Position numbers and translations under genes: made by a program. Source: JBDUDK01 sp040002995 (GTDB lineage: Bacteria > Actinomycetota > Acidimicrobiia > Acidimicrobiales > Ilumatobacteraceae). From it: a stretch of 64,000 nt of DNA. The DNA lies in NCBI GenBank assembly GCA_040002995.1, contig JBDUDK010000131.1, forward strand, positions 1 through 64,000, given 5' to 3'. Positions 8,830 through 16,531 of this stretch are shown in pieces; position 1 is the first letter of the stretch, and each line of letters opens with the position of its first letter. The notes under the pieces are model-generated. The model did not search any database, was not told the DNA's origin, and saw only the letters and a list, made by a program, of their open reading frames with translations.

Positions 8830-10334
8830 AAGTTGTCGTCGCCGTGGCGTGCGGCGCCGCACTCGGTGTCGCCGCGATCCGATGGCTGCGTGTTGCGCAA
8901 CGGGAGCACTACCGGCCCGGCTCCACAAGCCTCTTCAGTGTGCGTTGGTGGACTCGAACGGGTATCGCGAACCTCGTGCTGTTGCTCGTCGCTTCGGTCG
9001 GGTTCGTTGCCGTGTGGTGGATCGCGATCTGCGGATTGCTGTGCGCGATGGTCGAGTTGGTCGGACCGATCGGACTTTCGGTACGGGGCAGAACGTCGAA
9101 ACTGGCGTGGACACGGCGCCTCCGCACCACCGCGGCAGTTGTAGTGGTTTTGAATGGAGGCGCCATCGTCATCGGCGCGGTTCTCGGCCGACCGCTCGCC
9201 GTTCTCGCCGACCTGTGCACGCTGCAGCCGTTGGTCATCGATGTGGCGCTCGTGGTCTGCGGACCGCTCGAGCGTATGAACATGCGGCGTTATGTACGCG
9301 CCGCGACCGTAATGCTGCGAACAGTGGATCCGCTTGTCGTTGGCCTTACCGGCAGTTACGGGAAAACCACCACCAAGCTGTACGCCGCGCATCTGATCGG
9401 CAGCTCGCGACGAGTGCTCGCCAGCCCGGCGAGTTTCAACAATACAGGCGGCCTGGCCCGCACGATCAACGAACATCTCCAACCGGGCACCGAGGTCTTC
9501 ATCGCGGAAATGGGCACATACGGGCCCGGCGAGATTGCTGACCTCTGCTCCTGGCTTCGACCATCGGTCGCGGGCATCGTGAACATCGGTCCCGTGCACC
9601 TCGAGCGGATGAAGAGCCTCGACAACATCGTGAGTGCGAAGGCCGAGATCGCCGACCTCGCCGAAACGGTCGTGTTGAATGTCGATGCATACGGACTGAG
9701 CGACCTCGCCGACAAGCTCGTGTTGAACGGCAAGGCCGTGATCCGCTGTTCCGGCCGCGACCGTTCCGCCGACGTCGCGGTGCTTGACGGTGTCGCTTGG
9801 GTCCGAGGCCAGCGGGTCGGGCCCGTCGACGGAGCGTTTCCGTCCGGGAACGTGGCGTGTGCGATCGGGCTCGCGCTTGCCGTTGGGATCGAGCCGGCGC
9901 GGATCGCCGGCGAGCTGGCGTCACTGCCCGTGGCGCCGCACCGGCGCGAGATCGCCAAGGCCCCGAGCGGGGTGACCGTCGTCGACAACACGTTCTCCTC
10001 GAACCCAGCGGGAGCGGGTGTGTCGTTGGGCGTCTTGCTGCGCCTCGCGCAACCTGGGGGGCGAACGGTCGTGGTGACGCCGGGGATGGTCGAGCTCGGC
10101 CGTGAACAGCGGGCGGAGAACAAGGCGTTCGCGCTGATGGTGGGCGACGCGGCGACCGACCTCGTGGTCGTGGGACGAACGAATCGAGCGGCCCTCGTCG
10201 CGGGCGCCCGCGGTGGGTCGGCCGCCGTTCACCAGGTACAGACGCGCGAGCGCGCCGTGGCGTGGGTCCGGGCGACCCTCGGCCCCGGCGACGTCGTCCT
10301 CTACGAAAACGACCTCCCCGACCACTACCCCTAA
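8826..10334 (+). CDS. Membrane-anchored Mur ligase (MurF-like)
   Basis: A 502-residue protein with three to four hydrophobic segments in the first 145 residues (around 5-20, 47-80, 102-120 and 132-147). These precede a Mur-ligase catalytic core with P-loop GSYGKTTTK (176-184). ADNA-type features follow: FNNTGGLARTINEHL, FIAEMGTYGPGEI, VNIGPVHLERM, and the C-terminal domain opening VVDNTFSSNPAG. Canonical MurF (D-Ala-D-Ala adding enzyme) is soluble, about 450 residues, and lies in the dcw cluster; this one has an extra membrane domain and lies elsewhere. With the Ddl-like gene downstream it may form a dedicated system that ligates a D-amino-acid dipeptide to a precursor. Function is inferred. 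Confidence 0.82.
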   Translation: MKVVVAVACGAALGVAAIRWLRVAQREHYRPGSTSLFSVRWWTRTGIANLVLLLVASVGFVAVWWIAICGLLCAMVELVGPIGLSVRGRTSKLAWTRRLRTTAAVVVVLNGGAIVIGAVLGRPLAVLADLCTLQPLVIDVALVVCGPLERMNMRRYVRAATVMLRTVDPLVVGLTGSYGKTTTKLYAAHLIGSSRRVLASPASFNNTGGLARTINEHLQPGTEVFIAEMGTYGPGEIADLCSWLRPSVAGIVNIGPVHLERMKSLDNIVSAKAEIADLAETVVLNVDAYGLSDLADKLVLNGKAVIRCSGRDRSADVAVLDGVAWVRGQRVGPVDGAFPSGNVACAIGLALAVGIEPARIAGELASLPVAPHRREIAKAPSGVTVVDNTFSSNPAGAGVSLGVLLRLAQPGGRTVVVTPGMVELGREQRAENKAFALMVGDAATDLVVVGRTNRAALVAGARGGSAAVHQVQTRERAVAWVRATLGPGDVVLYENDLPDHYP

Positions 10335-10346
10335 CAACTCCAATTC

Positions 10347-10400
10347 GTGAACTGTTCGCGTTTCGAGAGCGCTGAGTGCCCCGAAACGCAAACAGTTCAC
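10347..10400. repeat. Inverted repeat element, copy 3 (between MurF-like and Ddl-like genes)
   Basis: The most perfect copy: left arm GTGAACTGTTCGCGTTTCG (10347-10365) and right arm CGAAACGCAAACAGTTCAC (10382-10400), 18 of 19 matching, with a 16-nt centre. It starts 13 nt after the MurF-like stop and ends 36 nt before the Ddl-like start. A transcript read through it would form a strong hairpin. Confidence 0.88.
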
Positions 10401-10435
10401 GGTGGAGGGGGGTGGGGGTCGGCAAGACTCGGGGG

Positions 10436-11557
10436 GTGACCACGGCAGCCGTTGTTTTCGGGGGACCCTCGCCGGAGCACGACATCAGCATCTTGACCGG
10501 GCTTCAGGCCGCCCGCGCCCTCCTCGTCGCCGGCGCGCCGCCGAGCGCCATTTACTGGTCGAAGGCGGGAGATTTCTACGCCGTGAGCCCCACGCTCGAA
10601 GCCGCCGCCTTCGCCGACGGGGTGCCGCCCAAGTCCGAACCCCTCGAGCTCGTCGCCGGACCCGGGGGCGGGTTCGTGCGCGGCGGCACCCGTTTCGCGA
10701 AGCGCACCACGTTGCCGGTGAGCACCCTCCTCAACGCCTGCCACGGCGGGCCCGGCGAAGACGGGACCTTGCAAGCGGCCCTCGACCTGGCAGGAGTCCC
10801 GTACACCGGTCCGTCGGCGGCGGGCGCGGCGCTCGGCATGGACAAGCTCGCTTTCGCCGGCGTGGTCGCCAGCGCCGGCCTCCCCACCCTGCCGCGTTAC
10901 GCCTTCACGGCCCACAGCGCTCATATCGCGGCGCCCGCCTTCACCGGCCCGTACATCGTCAAGCCGCGCTTCGGCGGCAGCTCGATCGGCATCGAGATCA
11001 TCGACGACATAGACGTCGCCCACGCCCTCGTGCGGAGCTCGCCTCTCTACCGGGACGGCGCGCTCGTAGAACCCTTCCTTCCGAATGCGATCGATCTCAA
11101 CATCTCGGTCCGCACGTTCCCCCGCGTTGCCCTCTCCCCCATCGAGCGGCCTCTTCGGCGCGACCAAGGGGGCCGGATTTATACGTACGCCGAGAAGTAC
11201 CTCGCCGGCGGCGACGGCCTCGCGAGCGCCCCGCGCGAGCTGCCCGCGCAACTCGACGGGCCTGTCGAAGGGCTGATTCGCGCCGCCGCCACCCGCATCG
11301 CGGACATCGCTCTCGTGCGGGGGGTCGCCCGTATCGATTTCCTCCTGGCCGGTTCCGAGCTCTACGTCAACGAGATCAACACCATCCCAGGGGCGCTGAG
11401 CTGGTATCTCTGGGCGGCGGGCGGTGTTCCGTTCGCCACCCTGCTGGCTGACCTGATCGCCGAGGCCACCGCAAAAAGCGGTCGCGCTTGGTCCAGCCAA
11501 GGCGCTGACGGCGCAGCCCTACGCGCCGCGGGTTCGATCGCCGGGAAGCTCGCCTGA
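10436..11557 (+). CDS. D-alanine--D-alanine ligase-like ATP-grasp enzyme
   Basis: A 373-residue ATP-grasp ligase starting at GTG 10436. The N-terminal motif VVFGGPSPEHDISILTG matches the Ddl signature (GGxSxEHxVS). NACHGGPGEDGTLQAALDLA and YTGPSAAGAALGMDK are the canonical HG..GEDG and TG...A..MDK blocks, followed by VKPRFGGSSIGI and, near the C-terminus, RIDFLL and YVNEINTIPGALSWYLW. The usual Ddl ending PG(F/M)T is replaced by PGALSWYLW, a change seen in Ddl relatives with altered specificity. It probably forms D-Ala-D-Ala or D-Ala-D-X for the adjoining MurF-like ligase. It may not be the cell's only Ddl. Confidence 0.82.
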   Translation: MTTAAVVFGGPSPEHDISILTGLQAARALLVAGAPPSAIYWSKAGDFYAVSPTLEAAAFADGVPPKSEPLELVAGPGGGFVRGGTRFAKRTTLPVSTLLNACHGGPGEDGTLQAALDLAGVPYTGPSAAGAALGMDKLAFAGVVASAGLPTLPRYAFTAHSAHIAAPAFTGPYIVKPRFGGSSIGIEIIDDIDVAHALVRSSPLYRDGALVEPFLPNAIDLNISVRTFPRVALSPIERPLRRDQGGRIYTYAEKYLAGGDGLASAPRELPAQLDGPVEGLIRAAATRIADIALVRGVARIDFLLAGSELYVNEINTIPGALSWYLWAAGGVPFATLLADLIAEATAKSGRAWSSQGADGAALRAAGSIAGKLA

Positions 11558-11682
11558 CGACAGGTTGAGGGTGGGTGGTGTCACCAGCCAATTCTCGACG
11601 CGAATACTCTCCAACCCCTCAAGAACCCGCCCCCCTCCAGCCGATAGGGCAAACGTCGGTTCGCCTGCCTCGGAGGGAAAAC

Positions 11683-12303
11683 ATGCCCAAGTTGAACGCT
11701 GAGACGTTCACGGGCCCGCTTTTCTTGCTGGGAGCGTCGCTTGTGGCGATGGCGTCGATGGTGGCTGTCGTTGTCTCGAGCCCGAGCGAGGCACAGGACC
11801 GCACCGTGGTCACGCTGCCGATGCCCCAGTTCGCAGCCACGAGCATCGAGTCGACGACATCGAACGCCGTGGAAGCCGACATCACGCCCCCGCCGATCTT
11901 CGTCAACGCCGGCGTCGACGGTGCCACCGTCGACAACCCCGCGTTCAACGTGGCGGGCACGACGGAACCGGGCACCCAGCTGACGGTGAACGGCACCCCG
12001 GTCGTCGCCGACGCCAGCGGTAACTGGTCGCTTCCGGTCACGCTGATTTTGGGTCCTAACCCGATTCCGGTGAAGGCGACCGACGCCGCGGGTAACGAGA
12101 GCACGCTGACGATCACAGTCACCTATGCGCTGCCGGTGGCCCCGACCACGACCGCCGCGCCTGCGCCTCCCCCCGCCCCGACCACGACGGCCAAGCCCAA
12201 GCCGAAGCCGACAGTTCCGCCGACGACCCAGCCGCCCACGACACCGCCTCCGACGACGCCGCCTCCCACGACGGCGCCCCCGCCCGTCGACACCGGTCCG
12301 TAA
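11683..12303 (+). CDS. Secreted/membrane-anchored Ig-like protein with Pro/Thr-rich tail
   Basis: A 206-residue protein read from ATG 11683, preceded by GGAGGG at 11672-11677. A hydrophobic segment at about residues 11-33 is a signal peptide or single anchor. Residues about 70-152 form one bacterial Ig-like domain (DNPAFNVAGTTEPGTQLTVN to ATDAAGNESTLTITVTY). The last 50 residues are low-complexity Pro/Thr repeats (TTxPPPT), typical of a wall-spanning stalk. No enzymatic motif. Probably a surface protein with an adhesion or structural role; function unknown. Confidence 0.78.
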   Translation: MPKLNAETFTGPLFLLGASLVAMASMVAVVVSSPSEAQDRTVVTLPMPQFAATSIESTTSNAVEADITPPPIFVNAGVDGATVDNPAFNVAGTTEPGTQLTVNGTPVVADASGNWSLPVTLILGPNPIPVKATDAAGNESTLTITVTYALPVAPTTTAAPAPPPAPTTTAKPKPKPTVPPTTQPPTTPPPTTPPPTTAPPPVDTGP

Positions 12304-12315
12304 TCCCCAAAAATC

Positions 12316-12370
12316 GCGAACTGTTCGCGGTTCGAGAGCGCAGGGTGCCCCGAAACGCAAACAGTTGCGC
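12316..12370. repeat. Inverted repeat element, copy 4 (between Ig-like gene and TetR gene)
   Basis: Left arm GCGAACTGTTCGCGGTTCG (12316-12334) and right arm CGAAACGCAAACAGTTGCGC (12351-12370) share the AACTGTT/AACAGTT and GTTCG/CGAA(A)C cores but are the least well paired of the four copies. Its centre, AGAGCGCAGGGTGCCC, is closely like that of copy 3, so both have the same orientation. It lies between the 3' ends of two convergent genes and could serve as a two-way terminator. Confidence 0.8.
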
Positions 12371-12392
12371 GATCGGCGCAAAGGGGGTCGGG

Positions 12393-12974
12393 TCAGGCTT
12401 CGAGGGCGGATTGAAGGAATGCCATCAGCTCTCGGCGGCGCTTGACGAGTGAGCGCGACGTCGGCTCGATTCCCACGGCGCGAAGCACCTCGACCTCGGT
12501 CGCCACGCCCACGACCGTCGAATACGTCGACAGCAACATGAGCCGGGGGTCCTGTCGCCGCATGGTGCCGGCATCCATCTCCGCCGCGAGAAATGCCGTG
12601 GCGCGCGCGACGAGCGGATCCAGCCGCTCCATGAGCCATCCCGCCGCGGGCGGACCGAGCCGGCTCACCTCCTTCAACAGTCCGAGCAACTCGGGTCGGC
12701 GCAACGCCACGCGAAACACCGATCGCACGACCGCCTCCACCCGCGCGAAGCCGCGGCCCGCCCCCGACAGCGACGCCTCGAGCGCCTCGGCCAGCTCATC
12801 CGCGCTGCGATTGATCACCGCCCGCAAGAGGGCGTCCTTCGACGGTTCGTAGTACAGGATCGTCTGCTTCGTGATCTTCAGCTCGGCCGCCAGCCCATCG
12901 AGCGACGTCGCCTCGAAGCCGCGCGTCCCGAACGCCACGAGCGCCGCGTCGAGGATGCGATCTCGGGTGGTCAT
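12393..12974 (-). CDS. TetR-family transcriptional repressor
   Basis: A 193-residue regulator. The N-terminal helix-turn-helix reads TRDRILDAALVAFGTRGFEATSLDGLAAELKI (in pieces) with the recognition part KITKQTILYYEPSKDALL. The C-terminal ligand domain is alpha-helical with no recognised effector signature. It is transcribed away from the acyl-reductase operon, and the 81-nt gap between the two starts holds two near-identical palindromes that are the likely operators. By analogy with other TetR regulators of lipid genes the effector could be an acyl-CoA, but this is inference. Confidence 0.92.
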   Translation of the reverse strand: MTTRDRILDAALVAFGTRGFEATSLDGLAAELKITKQTILYYEPSKDALLRAVINRSADELAEALEASLSGAGRGFARVEAVVRSVFRVALRRPELLGLLKEVSRLGPPAAGWLMERLDPLVARATAFLAAEMDAGTMRRQDPRLMLLSTYSTVVGVATEVEVLRAVGIEPTSRSLVKRRRELMAFLQSALEA

Positions 12975-13007
12975 CGGCCGGCTGGTCTCCTCACGCTAGG
13001 CTCCTAT

Positions 13008-13045
13008 CTACCGAATGGTAGACATGGCCCCTTACCAAATGGTAG
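13008..13045. promoter_or_regulatory. Tandem TetR-type operators
   Basis: CTACCGAATGGTAG (13008-13021) and TTACCAAATGGTAG (13032-13045) each contain the palindrome TACC-N4-GGTA, and each is followed by ACA. Their centres are 24 bp apart, so bound dimers would sit on about the same helix face. They lie between the divergent tetR-type gene and the acyl reductase GTG at 13056, the second ending only 10 bp before it, so repressor binding could block initiation in both directions. Confidence 0.8.
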
Positions 13046-13055
13046 ACACACCGCC

Positions 13056-15380
13056 GTGATCGCCGAGTCCCTTGCCGGGAAGCGCATCGCCGTCACCGGT
13101 GCCACCGGCTTTTTGGGTACGGCCGTCGTGGAGCGATTCCTGCGGGCCGTCCCGGACTGCGAGCTGGTTCTGCTCGTGCGAGCGGGGAGGCGATCGAGTG
13201 CCCTCCAACGGGTCCAGCGCGAAGTCCTGCGCAACGATGCGTTCGACCGCCTCCGCGCCGACTTCGCGAACGCCGCCGCGTTCGACGAGATGATTGCCCG
13301 CCGCGTCGTGGTCATCACGGGCGACATCAGCACCGATGGCCTCGGACTGTCCGACGCCGGCCGTGCCACCCTCTCGACCTGTGACACGGTCGTGCATTCT
13401 GCCGCCACCGTCTCGTTCGATTCGCCGCTCGACGGCGCGGTCGAAGTCAACCTTCTCGGGCCGACTCGGATCGTCACGTTGCTGCACGAGCTCGGCGTCC
13501 GGCCACATCTCGTGTCGGTGTCGACGTGTTACGTCGCGGGCAACCGGCGCGGTACCGCGCCCGAGGCGCTCCTAAGCGAGGGTCCGTTCGATCTAGGTGT
13601 GGATTGGCGGACAGAAGTCACCGCGGCCCGCCGCGCACGAACCGACGCCGAAACCGAGAGCCGCACGCCGGCCATGCTCAAGCGACTACGGGCCGACGCC
13701 CGCCGCGAACTCGGAGCCGCAGGCACACCCGCGCTCGCCGCCAAGACCGAGAGGCTCCGTGAACGCTGGGTGGCCGACGCGATGGTGGCCGCGGGGCGCG
13801 CACGCGCCTCGTCGCTCGGCTGGCCCGACGCGTACGCCTACACCAAGGCGATGGGCGAGAGCGCGCTCATGGATACCAAGGGCGACATTCCGGTATCGAT
13901 CGTGCGCCCCTCGATCATCGAGTCGGCTCTCACCGATCCACGGCCGGGATGGATCCGGGGTTTCCGCATGGCGGAGCCCGTCATCATTTCTTATGCGCGG
14001 GGACTTCTGAAGGAGTTCCCCGGCGTGCCCGAAGGAACCGTCGACGTGATCCCCGTCGACCTCGTCGCCGCCGCGATCATCACCGTCGCCGCGTGCGGGC
14101 CCGACCGAGCGCCGGCGATCGTGCAAGTGGCGTCGGGCAGCGTCAACCCGCTGCGCTACAGCGCGCTCGTCGACAACATCCGCACCTGGTTCACCGCCCA
14201 TCCGATCTTCGACAACCTCGGCCAGCCCATCGCGGTTCCGGAATGGTCGTTCCCCGGCCGAGGCAAGGTCGAGGGCCAGCTCACCCGGGCCAAGAACCTG
14301 CTCACCAGGGGCGAAAGGGCACTGCAGGCGTTGCCGGTGCGCGGCCGCCAGGCCGACTGGTCGGCCCGGCTCGAAGAACGCCGTGACGACGTCGAGCGCG
14401 CCTTGTCCTACGTCGAGCTCTACGGCAGCTACGCCGAGTGCGAAGCCGTCTACCGAGTCGATCATCTACTTTCCATGTGGGAGGACCTGGACGCGCGCGA
14501 CCGGGCCGCATTCGCGTTTGATCCTCGCGTCATCGACTGGCCCGCGTACATCAGCGACGTGCACCTGCCCTCGGTGGTCGAGCACGCGCGCGTGAAAACG
14601 ACACCGGGCCGCAGCAAGACAGCCGATCGCTCCACCCGGTTGCGTCACGGCGTTCTCGAGCCGGGACGTCACCTCGCGGCGTTCGATCTCGAGAACACGC
14701 TCATCGCATCGAACGTCGTGGAGAGCTACTCGTGGCTCGCGACCCATCGCATTCCGAACGATGACCGAGTTCGCTACGTGCTGAAGGCTTTGCGCGAAGC
14801 CCCGTCGCTGCTGGCGCTCGATCGCAAGGATCGCGGCGACTTTCTCCGCTTCTTCTACCGCCGCTACGAAGGCGCCCCCGTCGACCGCATCGATGAGGAT
14901 TCCGTCGAGCTCTTCAGCCAGCTGATACTCACCAAGAGTTTTCCGGCGGGCATCCGGCGTATTCGCGAACACCGCGCCGTCGGCCATCGCACGGTGTTGA
15001 TCACCGGAGCGCTCGACTTCGTGGTGCGACCCCTTGCTCCCCTGTTCGACGAGATCATCGCCGCGTCAATGAGCGTCCGCCGTGACGGCACCTACACCGG
15101 TGAGCTCACCGCCGTGCCGCCCACGGGCGAGACGCGCGCCCAACTCCTCAACGACTACTGCGCCGCGGAAGGCCTCGACCCCGCGGAGGCGGTCGCGTAC
15201 GCCGATTCCACCTCCGACCTCCCGCTGCTCGAGGCCGTCGGCTTCCCGGTCGCGGTCAACCCCGAAACCCGTCTCGCGGCCATCGCCCGCAAGCGGGGTT
15301 GGCTCGTCGAGCATTGGTCGAAGGCACCGGGCGGGCCGCGTCCCCTCCTTCCCATCTCGTTGGCGCGAAGCGCGCGATGA
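13056..15380 (+). CDS. Fatty acyl-CoA reductase fused to HAD-IB phosphatase
   Basis: A 774-residue fusion. The N-terminal part is an extended SDR/male-sterility domain: NAD(P) loop VTGATGFLG (13-21), VHSAATVSFD, and the YAYTK catalytic motif near residue 265. It is followed by a FAR-C-like helical region. From about residue 530 a HAD-IB (SerB-like) domain follows: motif I FDLENTLIAS, motif II VLITGALDF, motif IV AYADSTSDLPLLEAV. In motif I the second acidic residue is Glu rather than the usual Asp (DxE). By family it reduces acyl-CoA to fatty aldehyde or alcohol; the HAD part may remove a phosphate from a lipid intermediate. First gene of a four-gene operon behind the double operator. Confidence 0.85.
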   Translation: MIAESLAGKRIAVTGATGFLGTAVVERFLRAVPDCELVLLVRAGRRSSALQRVQREVLRNDAFDRLRADFANAAAFDEMIARRVVVITGDISTDGLGLSDAGRATLSTCDTVVHSAATVSFDSPLDGAVEVNLLGPTRIVTLLHELGVRPHLVSVSTCYVAGNRRGTAPEALLSEGPFDLGVDWRTEVTAARRARTDAETESRTPAMLKRLRADARRELGAAGTPALAAKTERLRERWVADAMVAAGRARASSLGWPDAYAYTKAMGESALMDTKGDIPVSIVRPSIIESALTDPRPGWIRGFRMAEPVIISYARGLLKEFPGVPEGTVDVIPVDLVAAAIITVAACGPDRAPAIVQVASGSVNPLRYSALVDNIRTWFTAHPIFDNLGQPIAVPEWSFPGRGKVEGQLTRAKNLLTRGERALQALPVRGRQADWSARLEERRDDVERALSYVELYGSYAECEAVYRVDHLLSMWEDLDARDRAAFAFDPRVIDWPAYISDVHLPSVVEHARVKTTPGRSKTADRSTRLRHGVLEPGRHLAAFDLENTLIASNVVESYSWLATHRIPNDDRVRYVLKALREAPSLLALDRKDRGDFLRFFYRRYEGAPVDRIDEDSVELFSQLILTKSFPAGIRRIREHRAVGHRTVLITGALDFVVRPLAPLFDEIIAASMSVRRDGTYTGELTAVPPTGETRAQLLNDYCAAEGLDPAEAVAYADSTSDLPLLEAVGFPVAVNPETRLAAIARKRGWLVEHWSKAPGGPRPLLPISLARSAR

Positions 15381-16531
15381 AGGCCCTCGAGTTCGAACGC
15401 AACATCGCTCGTTTCGCGGCGGCGAACGCGATCAGTCGACTGTCTCCCGGCAAGGGTGCCACCGTCGGTCCGCTCGCACTTCGCGACATCGATCCGCCCG
15501 GCTTTCCCACCGACGAGTGGGTGCGCCTCCGCCCCCGACTCGCCGGTATCTGCGGCAGCGACCTGGCCACAATCGACGGTCGCTCCTCGCGTTACTTCGA
15601 GCCCATCGTGTCGTTCCCGTTCGTTCCCGGTCACGAGGTGGTTGGCAATCTCGATGATGACTCACGCGCGGTGCTGGTGCCCGTGCTCTCGTGCGCCACC
15701 CGCGGAATTGATCCTCCCTGTGACTGGTGTGCGCGCGGTTGCATCAATCGGTGCGAACGGGTGGCGTTCGGCCATCTCACGCCCGGCCTGCAGAGCGGGT
15801 TCTGCACTGACACCGGCGGTGGGTGGAGCACCCAGATGGTGGCCCATCCGAGCCAGCTCATCGCCGTGCCCGACGATCTCAGCGATGAGGCCGCGGTCCT
15901 CGTCGAGCCCACGGCGTGTGCAGTTCACGCGGCACTCCAGACCCACGACGACTTCGTGGCCGTGATCGGATCGGGCACGCTCGGTTTGCTGACCATTGCC
16001 GCGCTCCGCCACGGCGAGCATCCACCGAAGGGAACGCTCCTCGCGACGGCCCGCTACCACGATCAGCAGATCCTCGCGAAAGAGCTCGGGGCCGACGTCG
16101 TGATCGAGCCGAGCGAAGTGGGACGCCGGGTGCGCTCCATCACAGGATCGCTCGCGCTCGGCGATCAGCTCACGTGCGGGTTCGAGACAGTGATCGACTG
16201 TGTCGGTTCCGCCGACTCGATCGCGCACGCACTCCAGATCGTGGCGCCAGGCGGCATGATCGTTCTCGTCGGGATGCCCGGACACACGGCCCTCGACCTC
16301 ACGGGGCTTTGGCACCGCGAGGTCACCATCAAAGGCTGCTACGCCTACCAACACGAGGACTTCGCCACCGCGATCGACCTTGTCCGGTCGGCGGAATTGG
16401 AGCGGTTGGTGTCGGCTACCTATCCCCTCGCCGAGTTCCGGCGGGCGATCGAGCACGCGGCCAATGCCGGCCGGCGTGGCGCGGTGAAGGTCGCGTTCGA
16501 CCTCCGCCGAGAGAAAGAACGGAACCGCTGA
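15377..16531 (+). CDS. Zinc-dependent alcohol dehydrogenase (MDR family)
   Basis: A 384-residue medium-chain dehydrogenase. The catalytic zinc site is indicated by LAGICGSDLATIDG and PGHEVVG; the structural-zinc region is reduced to a Cys cluster (PCDWCARGCINRCERV). The Rossmann loop is VIGSGTLGLLTIAAL. The ATG overlaps the preceding stop (ATGA at 15377-15380), so translation is coupled. Next to an acyl reductase it could interconvert long-chain aldehyde and alcohol. The substrate is not visible in the sequence. Confidence 0.88.
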   Translation: MKALEFERNIARFAAANAISRLSPGKGATVGPLALRDIDPPGFPTDEWVRLRPRLAGICGSDLATIDGRSSRYFEPIVSFPFVPGHEVVGNLDDDSRAVLVPVLSCATRGIDPPCDWCARGCINRCERVAFGHLTPGLQSGFCTDTGGGWSTQMVAHPSQLIAVPDDLSDEAAVLVEPTACAVHAALQTHDDFVAVIGSGTLGLLTIAALRHGEHPPKGTLLATARYHDQQILAKELGADVVIEPSEVGRRVRSITGSLALGDQLTCGFETVIDCVGSADSIAHALQIVAPGGMIVLVGMPGHTALDLTGLWHREVTIKGCYAYQHEDFATAIDLVRSAELERLVSATYPLAEFRRAIEHAANAGRRGAVKVAFDLRREKERNR

